From UBA947 sp031550975 (lineage in GTDB: Bacteria > Cyanobacteriota > Vampirovibrionia > Gastranaerophilales > Gastranaerophilaceae): a stretch of 64,000 nt of DNA. Shown one piece after another: positions 40,552 to 48,743 of this stretch (its first letter is position 1; each line of letters starts with the position of its first letter). Both the position numbers and the translations under genes were made by a program. The stretch is from the NCBI GenBank assembly GCA_031550975.1, contig JAVBOC010000001.1:91915-155914 (forward strand). The letters are read 5' to 3'. Under the pieces are notes generated by a model. That model was not told where the DNA came from. It did no database searches and was given only the letters and a program-made list of their open reading frames with translations.

Positions 40552-42096
40552 ATGACACAGCCAACTGAACAAATGAATGAAGCGCAATCTACAAGCCACA
40601 AAGAGCAAATTAGACTCACGAGAGTCCAAAAGCTCACTGATTTGGCTGATAAGGGAGTTAACCCGTATCCGTATACATTCCACAAAGATGCGGATGCTAC
40701 TTTTTTGCACGACAAATATAAGAACTTAGAAGTTGGCGAAGAAACTGATGATAGCTATTCAGTTGCGGGTCGTGTTATGGCGCTTAGAAATTCCGGCATG
40801 TTTATTGACCTGCTTGATACAACGGGCAAAATCCAAATCTTCTCTCACAAAGAAAATTTAAACGAAGCGCAGCTCGAAGTCCTTAAATTGGTTGACTTAG
40901 GCGATATCATTGGGATTACCGGCACAATCAGAAGAACTCCGCGGGGCGAGCTTTCAATCAAAGCAAAAAACCTAAAAATGCTTTCAAAAACTCTGTTACC
41001 ATTGCCGAACAAACAAATTGATAAAGAAAAACTTGAAGAATTGGGCAAACAACATGGTTTGACTGATGTGGAAACTAAGTATCGTCAGCGTTATGTTGAT
41101 TTGATTGTTAACGAGGATGTGCGTGATACTTTTAGAAAAAGAAGTAAAATTATCCAAACAATCCGTGAGTATTTGACTTGCCAGGGGTTTTTGGAAGTTG
41201 AAACACCGATGCTTCACCCGCAAGCAGGCGGAGCGAACGCTAAACCGTTTATTACTCACCACAACGCGCTTGATATGGGAATGTTCTTGCGGATTGCGCC
41301 GGAGCTTTACCTGAAAAGACTTATGGTCGGCGGGGTTAGCGAAAAGATTTTTGAAATCAACAGAAGCTTCCGTAACGAAGGTATCGATACCCGTCACAAC
41401 CCTGAATTCACGATGATGGAACTCTATCAGGCTTATGTTGATTATAATGAAATGATGGTTTTGACTGAAAACCTTGTCGCGGCTTGCGCTCAAGAGGTTC
41501 TTGGTACGATGAAAATCCACTATTGCGGGAATGACATCGACTTGACGCCGCCTTGGGATAGAAAAACTATGCTGGGTTCAGTTAAAGAAGTTACAGGCAT
41601 TGATTTCGCTGAAATATTTACCGTTGACGAAGCGAAAGCTAAGGCAAAATCAGTTGGGGTTGACGCTTCCGAGTGTGAAAACTGGGGACAGGTTGTTGAG
41701 TTGATTTTTGAAGAAAAAATTGAACCAAAACTAATACAACCGGTTCATATTATTGATTATCCGCGCGATATTTCGCCGTTGGCTAAAGTTCACCGCGATA
41801 ACGAAAGACTGACTGAGCGTTTTGAGACCCGTGTTAACGGATGGGAAATCGCAAATGCGTTCTCTGAACTTACTGACCCGATTGACCAGCGTATGCGTTT
41901 TGAGGCTCAGGCTTTAGCGAAGGCTTGCGGTGACGAAGAAGCGATGTGTATTGATGAAGACTTTATCTGCGCACTTGAACACGGTATGCCGCCAGCGGGT
42001 GGTTTGGGTATTGGTATTGACCGTTTGGTAATGTTATTAACAAATTCGCCGTCAATCCGCGACGTAATCGCCTTCCCAACCTTAAAGTGTAAATAA
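40552..42096 (+). CDS. lysS: lysyl-tRNA synthetase, class II
   Basis: LysS charges tRNA-Lys. The N-terminal OB fold (SVAGRVMALRNSGMFIDLLD) is followed by the class II core with motif 1 (FLEVETPMLHPQAGGANAKPF), motif 2 (FRNEGIDTRHNPEFTMMELY) and motif 3 (GLGIGIDRLVMLLTNS). About 514 residues, a normal length. AAGGAGATTACCAC precedes ATG 40552; the frame is open to 40510 but without an SD. Confidence 0.97.
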   Translation: MTQPTEQMNEAQSTSHKEQIRLTRVQKLTDLADKGVNPYPYTFHKDADATFLHDKYKNLEVGEETDDSYSVAGRVMALRNSGMFIDLLDTTGKIQIFSHKENLNEAQLEVLKLVDLGDIIGITGTIRRTPRGELSIKAKNLKMLSKTLLPLPNKQIDKEKLEELGKQHGLTDVETKYRQRYVDLIVNEDVRDTFRKRSKIIQTIREYLTCQGFLEVETPMLHPQAGGANAKPFITHHNALDMGMFLRIAPELYLKRLMVGGVSEKIFEINRSFRNEGIDTRHNPEFTMMELYQAYVDYNEMMVLTENLVAACAQEVLGTMKIHYCGNDIDLTPPWDRKTMLGSVKEVTGIDFAEIFTVDEAKAKAKSVGVDASECENWGQVVELIFEEKIEPKLIQPVHIIDYPRDISPLAKVHRDNERLTERFETRVNGWEIANAFSELTDPIDQRMRFEAQALAKACGDEEAMCIDEDFICALEHGMPPAGGLGIGIDRLVMLLTNSPSIRDVIAFPTLKCK

Positions 42097-42104
42097 CACC
42101 ATTT

Positions 42105-42131
42105 GTCATCCTGAACTTGATTCAGGATCTG
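42105..42131. repeat. palindromic repeat, GTCATCCTGAAC family, half copy
   Basis: GTCATCCTGAACTTGATTCA then GGATCTG between lysS and bioF. Confidence 0.85.
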
Positions 42132-42161
42132 GCACCTATGCGGTTAGAACAGGCTAATATT

Positions 42162-43349
42162 ATGAAAAATGACAAATTCACCGATGAACTAAATTCTTTA
42201 GAAGAAAATTCTTGTCTGCGCTCTGTTAAAAACATCGAAAAAAAAGAAGGCAAATATATTTGGGTCGGGGGTAAAAAACTCCTGAACCTGTCTTCAAATA
42301 ACTATCTTGGTTTTGCTGATAACGAAGAAGTCACCAAGCGTTTTTTGGCTGAAGTCGGGCATAAATATTCTTTTGGCAGTTCTTCAGCACGCCTTTTGAC
42401 GGGCAATCTGCCGATTTATGAAGAATTAGAAACCTTGATTACAAGTCTTTTCAACCATTCAGCCATTCAATCATTCAACCGTTCGACCCTTTTGCTTAAT
42501 AGCGGTTATCATGCCAATGTTGCGGTAGTAAGCGCTCTTGCAGGCGCCGGTGATGTTGTTTTTTCCGATAAACTCAATCACGCGAGCATAATTGACGGGA
42601 TGCAATTGGCTAAGGGTAGGTTTTTCCGCTACAAGCACAATGATGCAAAGAACTTAGAACAGCTCTTAAACCGTGAACGCGATAACTTTAAAAACGCAAT
42701 TATCATTAGCGAAAGCGTCTTTAGTATGGACGGCGACATCGCGGATTTGGCAAAACTCGTTGAATTAAAAGAAAAATACAATTGTATCTTAGTTGTCGAC
42801 GAAGCTCACGCATTCGGTGTCTTTGGTGACAAAGGATTGGGGGTTGCTGAAAAACTTGGTTTAATCGGTGAAATCGACCTTATTATGGGGACTTTCGGTA
42901 AGGCAATCGGTTCAATGGGAGCGTTTGTTACAGGTAAAAAAGTTTTAATTGATTATCTTGTTAACAAGGCGCGGCCGTTCATTTTTTCGACTGCATTGCC
43001 GCCAATTAATGTTGCTTTTTCCAAATGGATTATTGAAAATGAACTGCCAAAAACTCAACCCAAACGGGAACAAATGTTGACTCTTGCAAGCAGACTTGCA
43101 AATTTCCCCTGTCCCTGTGGGACCTCCCCCCTTGTTAAGGTGGGTGCGGCACAAAGTCATATTGTGCCTGTAATTATCGGAGATAACGCCCAGACTTCCG
43201 AACTGTGTACAAGACTTTTGGACAACGGATATTTCACATTGCCGATTCGTCCGCCGACAGTGCCGGAAGGTACTTCGCGCCTTAGATTGTCACTTACGAC
43301 CGATATTACCGAGGCTGATTTGGAGGTTCTGTGCAGCATTATTGGCTAA
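42162..43349 (+). CDS. bioF: 8-amino-7-oxononanoate synthase-like PLP enzyme
   Basis: BioF condenses pimeloyl-ACP and alanine, the first biotin ring step. It has LLNLSSNNYLGFADNEEV, GSSSARLLTGNLPIYEELE, LLNSGYHANVAVVSALAGAG, VFSDKLNHASIIDGMQLAKG, VDEAHAFGVFGDKGLGVAE and the PLP lysine in IMGTFGKAIGSMGAFVTG. Foreign blocks: FNHSAIQSFNRSTL from a tandem repeat (42450-42490) and NFPCPCGTSPLVKVGAA from a C-rich repeat (43098-43144). Start 42162 gives the family N-terminus; SD is weak (AGG). bioG starts inside its end, so bioF-bioG-bioC are an operon. KBL is an alternative name for this fold, but context favours BioF. Confidence 0.9.
   Translation: MKNDKFTDELNSLEENSCLRSVKNIEKKEGKYIWVGGKKLLNLSSNNYLGFADNEEVTKRFLAEVGHKYSFGSSSARLLTGNLPIYEELETLITSLFNHSAIQSFNRSTLLLNSGYHANVAVVSALAGAGDVVFSDKLNHASIIDGMQLAKGRFFRYKHNDAKNLEQLLNRERDNFKNAIIISESVFSMDGDIADLAKLVELKEKYNCILVVDEAHAFGVFGDKGLGVAEKLGLIGEIDLIMGTFGKAIGSMGAFVTGKKVLIDYLVNKARPFIFSTALPPINVAFSKWIIENELPKTQPKREQMLTLASRLANFPCPCGTSPLVKVGAAQSHIVPVIIGDNAQTSELCTRLLDNGYFTLPIRPPTVPEGTSRLRLSLTTDITEADLEVLCSIIG
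42450..42490. repeat. tandem repeat inside bioF
   Basis: TTCAACCATTCAGCCATTCA, then ATCATTCAACCGTTCGACC; the inverse of TTGAATGG units. Confidence 0.85.
43098..43144. repeat. C-rich dispersed repeat inside bioF
   Basis: TTGCAAATTTCCCCTGTCCC, then TGTGGGACCTCCCCCCTTGT and TAAGGTGGG, the counterpart of 9046-9087. Confidence 0.8.
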
Positions 43350-44056
43350 ATAGATCCGGAAACGACAAATTAATCCTCTTTTTTGCAGGCTGGGGATTTG
43401 ACGAAAACCCGTTTAAATTCCTGAATTGCGGCGAGTACGATGTTTTGATGTTTTATGATTACAATGATTTACAATTTATTGATATCCCAGATTATAAAGA
43501 AATCAATTTAATCGCCTGGTCAATGGGGGTCTTTGTGGCGTCTTTGCTGAGAGAGAAACTTCCGCCATTGAACAAAAAAATAGCGGTTAACGGAACGCTT
43601 TTCCCTGTGCACGACGAGTGGGGAATCCCTGTGAAAATTTTTGAACTCACCCTAAAGCACGCTCAAGCCGGCTTACAAGGTAAGTTTTATAAAAATGTTT
43701 TTGGCACAAATTTTGAGCAGTATGCACAAAACCCCGTAGCGCGCACAATTGAAAACAGAGTTGATGAGCTGAATAGTCTTTATGAATTAATCAAAAATTC
43801 GCCGTCTGTGGAAGCTTCAAAAACTTTCTACGACCTAGTGATTGTAAGTGATGATGACAAAATTATTCCGACTAACAACCAGCTTGCGTTTTGGGGGAAA
43901 AATTCTACCCCTCACCTCGTCGTTAGTGAATTGAAATTCGCTTCTCTCCTTTCCTCTCCCTCAAGGGGAGAGGAAGAATATCAAAATCCGATTGAAACTG
44001 GACATTTTCCGTTCTATAATTACCAAAATTGGAGCGATATAATAAATGCAGGTTAA
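43331..44056 (+). CDS. bioG: pimeloyl-ACP methyl ester esterase BioG
   Basis: BioG (DUF452 family) removes the methyl group from pimeloyl-ACP methyl ester. The product has KLILFFAGWGFDENPF (oxyanion and GWG motif), the nucleophile elbow NLIAWSMGVFVASLL, IAVNGTLFPVHDEWGIP, and the catalytic His in ETGHFPFY. The GTG start has TGGAGG four bases upstream and lies inside bioF's end. SELKFASLLSSPSRGEEEYQ is partly encoded by a CTCTCCCTCAAGGGGAGAG repeat (43941-43976) before the catalytic His. It overlaps bioC by 11 bases. Confidence 0.88.
   Translation: MQHYWLNRSGNDKLILFFAGWGFDENPFKFLNCGEYDVLMFYDYNDLQFIDIPDYKEINLIAWSMGVFVASLLREKLPPLNKKIAVNGTLFPVHDEWGIPVKIFELTLKHAQAGLQGKFYKNVFGTNFEQYAQNPVARTIENRVDELNSLYELIKNSPSVEASKTFYDLVIVSDDDKIIPTNNQLAFWGKNSTPHLVVSELKFASLLSSPSRGEEEYQNPIETGHFPFYNYQNWSDIINAG
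43941..43976. repeat. C/G-rich palindromic repeat inside bioG
   Basis: CTCTCCCTCAAGGGGAGAGG core; a longer relative lies at 59351-59425. Confidence 0.75.
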
Positions 44057-44837
44057 TCCAAAAAATATAAAAAAACAGTTTGAAAAAAGTATGGACAAGT
44101 ATGACGAAAACGCTTTTGTCCAACGGATTATGGCGGAAAAATTGGTGGAAGTATTGCGGGAGTATAAAAAAACTTGTCAGGATGACAATACAGAAAGCAT
44201 TAATGAGTTTCAAACTATTCTTGAGCTTGGTGCCGGAACAGGGATTCTAACACGTGAACTGGTGCAAAAACTCCGGTTTAAAAACTATTATGCTAACGAT
44301 TTGTCTGAGAAATCAGAGCAATATATTAAAAACATTTTTGATGATCAATTCACAATTCACGACTCGCAATTCACCTTTTTAAAAGGTAATGCGCTGAAAA
44401 TAAAACCTCCGCGTAAAGTGAGTTTAATTGCTGCGAACGCTGTTTTTCAATGGCTCGAGAATTTGGAAAAAGCGGCGGAGTATTTTTCTATGATGCTTGA
44501 ATCTGATGGGATTATAGCGTTCACGACTTTTACCCCGCAAAATTTCAAAGAAATCAGAGATTTAACAGGTCTTTCGTTGGATTACAAGACCCCGGAGCAA
44601 ATCCGACGGGCGTTAAAAGGTTATAAGATACTGCACATGGAAGAATTTGAGCATACTTTGACTTTCCAAAACCCGCTTGAATTGCTTGCACACATGAAAC
44701 ATACGGGAGTTAATTCCCTGTCGCAAAATTGGAGTTTTGCCGATGTTAAAGATTTTTGCGACAGATACACGCAAAAATATCCGCAAATTACATTAACCTA
44801 CGCGCCGGTTATTGTTATCGCGCAAAAAGATAGCTAA
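44046..44837 (+). CDS. bioC: malonyl-ACP O-methyltransferase BioC
   Basis: BioC methylates malonyl-ACP to start pimelate synthesis on the fatty acid machinery. SAM motif I is TILELGAGTGILTRELVQ, followed by YYANDLSEKSEQYI, LIAANAVFQWLENLEKAAE and GIIAFTTFTPQNFKEI, as in BioC. The segment DDQFTIHDSQFTFLKG is encoded by a tandem repeat (44346-44374) placed between motif I and motif III. It is the last gene of the operon and converges on the U32-like gene. Confidence 0.9.
   Translation: MQVNPKNIKKQFEKSMDKYDENAFVQRIMAEKLVEVLREYKKTCQDDNTESINEFQTILELGAGTGILTRELVQKLRFKNYYANDLSEKSEQYIKNIFDDQFTIHDSQFTFLKGNALKIKPPRKVSLIAANAVFQWLENLEKAAEYFSMMLESDGIIAFTTFTPQNFKEIRDLTGLSLDYKTPEQIRRALKGYKILHMEEFEHTLTFQNPLELLAHMKHTGVNSLSQNWSFADVKDFCDRYTQKYPQITLTYAPVIVIAQKDS
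44346..44374. repeat. tandem repeat inside bioC
   Basis: CAATTCACAATTCACGACTC, then GCAATTCAC; same units, inverted, as the GTGAATA arrays. Confidence 0.8.
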
Positions 44838-44846
44838 TTTTACCCC

Positions 44847-46514
44847 TTAATTTTTATTAAAAAATTTGTCCAGCAAAATAGGGATGTATTTGGCATTCAG
44901 GTCGGAAAAGTCGAATACAAACTCGTTTACACCCGATTTATAGAGTTCTTCAACGCGGTCAAAATCTTCTAAAATGCGGTCTTCAAAAAGGTGCATCCGA
45001 CAGAAACCGTCGCACTTGAACGGAAAAACTTTTTTAATTGTCGGATCATGCAGCGCAAAACCGCCCCAGTGGCAAGGTGCAGCGCAAGATAGCCGCGAAA
45101 TTATCGCGCTGTCGTTGTTTAGCGGGCAAAGCCCCAGGCTCGGAACCCGAATGTTTCCGGCAATTGTGTATTTACGGTTCGGAATCTCGTTTTTAATCTT
45201 GCTAATTGTTCTCATCGCACGCGCAGGGTCAGGAAACGCCGTAAAATCAACTGTCGAAATCGGCGCAAGATTGTTTAAACAACGAATTGAGAGGCTGTTT
45301 AGCAAATCAATTCCCTGCCCGATCTCAATCGGAATGTGGTTGATATCGTTGTCGTTAATTACTGCCCAAAAATAGCCGATATTGTTGATAATAAGCGATG
45401 AGGGCTGGATGCCTGTTAGTAAAATCTGCTTTTCGTGCTCATAAACTCTGTCAAAATCGCGCTCAATCAATATCCGCGGGGTTGAGAGCTGGAATTTTAT
45501 CTCGTATTTTTCGCAGAATTTTTTAACTTTATTAATAATTTTTAAAAAACTGCTTGTCGCAAGGTCGTTTGTTGCAAGGATTTCGCCGTATTCAATAGAA
45601 TAAATCGGGTTGCGTCCAAATTTTTTAATATATTTTTCAAGCTCTTTAATCTGCGCCAATTCTGTCAAACGCAGGTTTATGCGGTAATCGGTCGACGTCT
45701 CGTGTTTGATAGCCAGCGGGTTGCTAGTCCCTGATTCCTTGTCCCTAGTTTCTGAAAGCCGCCAGTCAAAGGTTTTGATGTTTCGGGTGAAATTAAAATC
45801 TTTACCCTGCGCACTCACGACTTCGCCGGAAAAATGGTTGGTCTGATAAATACTTTTGCGAACGTGTTTGAACGGTAATTTTTGGTTTTTAAATAGTTTT
45901 GGCTTTTCGATAATTTTTTCAACAAGTTCAATGCCTTCTAAAATTTCTTCGGAACTTTCAAAATCACCCTTAATAACCACGCTGTCAATAGCTTTTAATT
46001 TTTTCAAGTCCTCAATACACCAAGGAAGATTGTCTGAATCTACCGCGAGCGGGAGTTTCGTATACTGCCTGATTTTAGCGATGTTTTTCAAGTAAATTTC
46101 TTCAGTAACAATTACGGAGTCAACTTTGTGGAAACTGTTTAGGAAGTCGATTCCGGCGAGGTTGTGGATGTCGAAGTAAGAATCGGCGATGACTTTAAAC
46201 GGTAGTTTAAAGACCTTAATTTCTTCCAGAATCGCAAAACTATTTATGAAAATCCCCGCAATATCAACAGTTTTGAGGAATTTCAAAAGCTTTTTAATCT
46301 CGGGGAGATTTTCTTCTCTGATATCGTGCTTGAAATTGATATAAAAATGTGCGTTGTTGGCTTTTGCCGCATCAATAAATTCTTTTACGTATTCAAAATT
46401 CCCATCCAAGAATTTTGAATAATAACTATAGTAATCCCGGCACCCTGTACGGCGCGAAAAAACCCCTATATCCTCCGGCTTTTTTACCGGCGCAATCAGC
46501 TTTATACTATCCAT
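44847..46514 (-). CDS. U32 peptidase-like / radical-independent Fe-S TIM-barrel protein
   Basis: A 555-residue protein starting MDSIKLIAPVKKPEDIGV, with FYINFKHDIREENLPEI, a second half TPRILIERDFDRVYEHEKQ, and a late cluster of cysteines: LGLCPLNND, LSCAAPCHWGGFAL and FKCDGFCRMHLFED. Paired TIM-like domains and four or more clustered Cys are seen in U32 proteins (UbiU/UbiV, RlhA, TrhP), which carry Fe-S clusters and hydroxylate RNA or ubiquinone; the exact member is uncertain. LSETRDKESGTSNP is encoded by a tandem repeat (45724-45754). TATAAT (46521-46526) is 6 bases before ATG. Confidence 0.65.
   Translation of the reverse strand: MDSIKLIAPVKKPEDIGVFSRRTGCRDYYSYYSKFLDGNFEYVKEFIDAAKANNAHFYINFKHDIREENLPEIKKLLKFLKTVDIAGIFINSFAILEEIKVFKLPFKVIADSYFDIHNLAGIDFLNSFHKVDSVIVTEEIYLKNIAKIRQYTKLPLAVDSDNLPWCIEDLKKLKAIDSVVIKGDFESSEEILEGIELVEKIIEKPKLFKNQKLPFKHVRKSIYQTNHFSGEVVSAQGKDFNFTRNIKTFDWRLSETRDKESGTSNPLAIKHETSTDYRINLRLTELAQIKELEKYIKKFGRNPIYSIEYGEILATNDLATSSFLKIINKVKKFCEKYEIKFQLSTPRILIERDFDRVYEHEKQILLTGIQPSSLIINNIGYFWAVINDNDINHIPIEIGQGIDLLNSLSIRCLNNLAPISTVDFTAFPDPARAMRTISKIKNEIPNRKYTIAGNIRVPSLGLCPLNNDSAIISRLSCAAPCHWGGFALHDPTIKKVFPFKCDGFCRMHLFEDRILEDFDRVEELYKSGVNEFVFDFSDLNAKYIPILLDKFFNKN
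45724..45754. repeat. short tandem repeat inside the U32-like gene
   Basis: CTAGTCCCTGATTCCTTGTC, then CCTAGTTTCTG, same family as in recF and the portal gene. Confidence 0.8.
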
Positions 46515-46747
46515 TGACCTATTATAACATACAACTTGCAGGTCAAATGTTACAAATTCTTAACAAACTAAAAATAAAAAGCAATTTCTACAAGCAGATA
46601 TACTTATTATATATATACGGAAATCAATTACTAGGAAATCTATACGTTAAGACATGCTCAAATAGTTGAATTATGAGGCGCAAGCCGAATAACCGAAGTC
46701 TCATGGTTCGCAAAAAAAATAGTTTAGGAAACGACAGGAGGATTCTC

Positions 46748-46987
46748 ATGGCAATAGGAGCTGAGGATTACATCGACCAGTTACTGGTTAAAAAATACGC
46801 AGAAGAAAAAGTGGACAACCACGATGACATGGAATCGATGGTCGCACCGGAAAAAATGATGGGCGCGATGAACGATTATGCCAATATGTATAAAAATATG
46901 ATGACGCTTAAACAGCGTTTAAACATAGCTTGTTATGCGATTAACGCTCGCACAGCAAGATACCAAAAAGCAGCGACATTGCAATAA
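46748..46987 (+). CDS. uncharacterised small soluble protein
   Basis: A 79-residue charged helical protein (AIGAEDYIDQLLVKKYAEEK, MNDYANMYKNMMTLKQRLNI). No motif recognised. GACAGGAGG six bases before ATG 46748 decides the start over an upstream in-frame ATG at 46673. It is flanked by repeats and alone on its strand until maf. Confidence 0.7.
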   Translation: MAIGAEDYIDQLLVKKYAEEKVDNHDDMESMVAPEKMMGAMNDYANMYKNMMTLKQRLNIACYAINARTARYQKAATLQ

Positions 46988-47058
46988 AGAGGTTTGGATG
47001 TTCTGATGCTTGGAGGTTTAGCCGGATAAACCATTCAACCATTCAACTATTCGACCTT
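46988..47058. repeat. dispersed repeat with CATTCAAC array (copy 1)
   Basis: GAGGTTTGGATG..GCTTGGAGGTTTAGC, then CCATTCAACCATTCAAC. A second copy with the same order lies at 56390-56450. Confidence 0.8.
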
Positions 47059-47112
47059 TAAACCAAATTTGTTCCGTATTTCTGATACAATATTAGAAAA
47101 AAGGAACAACAA

Positions 47113-47676
47113 ATGGGAAAAATTATACTGGCATCTGCCTCTCCTCGCAGGGCCGACATACTCAAAAAAATGAAATATGAGTACAGAGTTATACCTTCAA
47201 CGTATGAAGAAAACGATACGGTGAAGGTTTTTTCTTATGCATTTATTGAAGACTTGGCGTATCAAAAAGCAAAAGCTGTCGCGGATACGCTAGACGAAGA
47301 CGCACTTGTAATCGGTGCGGATACGCTGGTAATCCTAGATAACAAAATCCTTTGCAAACCGTGCGACAGTGAAGATGCGTTTGCGATGTTGAAGAAACTT
47401 TCCGGCAGAACGCACTCGGTGGTTACGGCGATTGCTGTTATTAACATAAAGACCGGGGAAGTTTGCAAAAATTCCACTACAAGCCAGGTTACGTTTAATA
47501 CTTTGAGCGATGAGCAGATTAATTATTATATAGAAAATTTTAAACCTTTTGATAAGGCGGGTTCGTATGGGATTCAGGAAATGCCGGAAGGTTATATCCA
47601 GTCCTACGAAGGCAGCTTAGAAAATATCATCGGCATGTGTCCTAAAGCGTTGGAAGAATTAATCAACCTGTTTTAG
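47113..47676 (+). CDS. maf: nucleoside triphosphate pyrophosphatase Maf
   Basis: Maf hydrolyses non-canonical or selected NTPs and affects division. The product begins KIILASASPRRADILKKM (the Maf signature SxSPRR), has VIGADTLVILDNKILCKP, KLSGRTHSVVTAIAVI and DKAGSYGIQEMPEGYIQSYE, over 187 residues as usual. AAAGGAACAACAA precedes ATG. It lies upstream of minCDE in the same direction, a common neighbour of division genes. Confidence 0.95.
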   Translation: MGKIILASASPRRADILKKMKYEYRVIPSTYEENDTVKVFSYAFIEDLAYQKAKAVADTLDEDALVIGADTLVILDNKILCKPCDSEDAFAMLKKLSGRTHSVVTAIAVINIKTGEVCKNSTTSQVTFNTLSDEQINYYIENFKPFDKAGSYGIQEMPEGYIQSYEGSLENIIGMCPKALEELINLF

Positions 47677-47711
47677 AATATTACAACTTCTAAACATGCT
47701 CTTGAAGTTGG

Positions 47712-47741
47712 TTGAGGTTTGTTGTACGCTCCATGTATAAA
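47712..47741 (+). promoter_or_regulatory. probable min operon promoter
   Basis: TTGAGG (47712-47717), 18-base spacer, TATAAA (47736-47741), about 67 bases before minC. The leader can form AGACT..AGTCT. Confidence 0.5.
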
Positions 47742-47807
47742 GACTTTAGGAGGGGTAATATATCCGGAGTCTTGAAACCAGCCCAGGGATAAGTATAAAG
47801 GATTATT

Positions 47808-48740
47808 ATGGAAAAGGGATACGTAGAAAACGGTTTTATAGTGGACGTGAGCAACGCCCGCAAGAGTTCTGAAATAATTTATGAACTCAGCAATATCCTT
47901 GATTTGCCTGATGCGCAGAGCAAAAAAGTCCGCCTTAAACTTGGTGAAATTGACTTAAACGCATCCCAGCTTTCAAGCATAAAAGCGCTTGTAGAATGTA
48001 TGAATTCTGAAATTGAATTTATTTCAACATATTCAGAGCAAACCATTAATTCAGCACAAGAAATCGGGGTTGATGTTCGCCAATTGGAAAACAAAATCGC
48101 GGCGCCTGAATTTGACGCAGACAGAGAAGAGTCTGACAAAGAACTTGAAAAAGCTCTAGATAATATTTTTGGCGATACCGAATATAAATTTATCGATAAC
48201 GTTACGGCATATCAAACGCTTGAAATGCCTTCTGAAACGGACGAAGAAGCTGTAGTTGCGGCTGAAGCCCAGCCTGTTGTTGATGATGAAAACGCAGATT
48301 TTAATGCAGAAATTGAAAGCGCAAACCAAATCGCTCAAGAAGTTGTAAACGCACAAGCAAAAGAACAAATGCGTGCAACGGAAAAGCTTCCGACGCTCTA
48401 TATCCAGCGCACAGTGCGCTCAGGACAGAGTCTTTCATCAGAAGGAAACTTAGTTGTTATCGGTGATGTTCACCCGGGTGCTGAAGTCGCTGCAACTGGC
48501 GATATCACAGTGTGGGGTGTTCTTGGCGGAATTGCTCACGCGGGTTCCGAGGGCAACAGGTATGCACGTATCAGAGCATTAAAAATGAACGCAATTCAAC
48601 TGAGAATAGCAGAAATTTTTTCACGCAGACCGGACAGCGTAAACGTTCCATATATCCAAAGAACAGACACTTTCACCCCGGAAGAAGCTAGCATAAGAAA
48701 AACGCAAATAATTATACAAAGAATAAAAGGAGAAATATAA
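47808..48740 (+). CDS. minC: septum site-determining protein MinC
   Basis: MinC blocks FtsZ rings away from midcell. The N-terminal part (FIVDVSNARKSSEIIYELSN) is followed by an acidic linker (about residues 100-200), then the C-terminal beta-helix domain with VRSGQSLSSEGNLVVIGDVH, GAEVAATGDITVWGVLGGIA and HAGSEGNRYARIRALKMNA, diagnostic for MinC. 310 residues, long because of the linker. Three bases separate it from minD. Confidence 0.95.
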   Translation: MEKGYVENGFIVDVSNARKSSEIIYELSNILDLPDAQSKKVRLKLGEIDLNASQLSSIKALVECMNSEIEFISTYSEQTINSAQEIGVDVRQLENKIAAPEFDADREESDKELEKALDNIFGDTEYKFIDNVTAYQTLEMPSETDEEAVVAAEAQPVVDDENADFNAEIESANQIAQEVVNAQAKEQMRATEKLPTLYIQRTVRSGQSLSSEGNLVVIGDVHPGAEVAATGDITVWGVLGGIAHAGSEGNRYARIRALKMNAIQLRIAEIFSRRPDSVNVPYIQRTDTFTPEEASIRKTQIIIQRIKGEI

Positions 48741-48743
48741 GCA

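Noticed and set aside
42162..43349. 2-amino-3-ketobutyrate CoA ligase (Kbl) instead of BioF
   Set aside because: The fold is shared, but overlap with bioG and bioC makes BioF much more likely.
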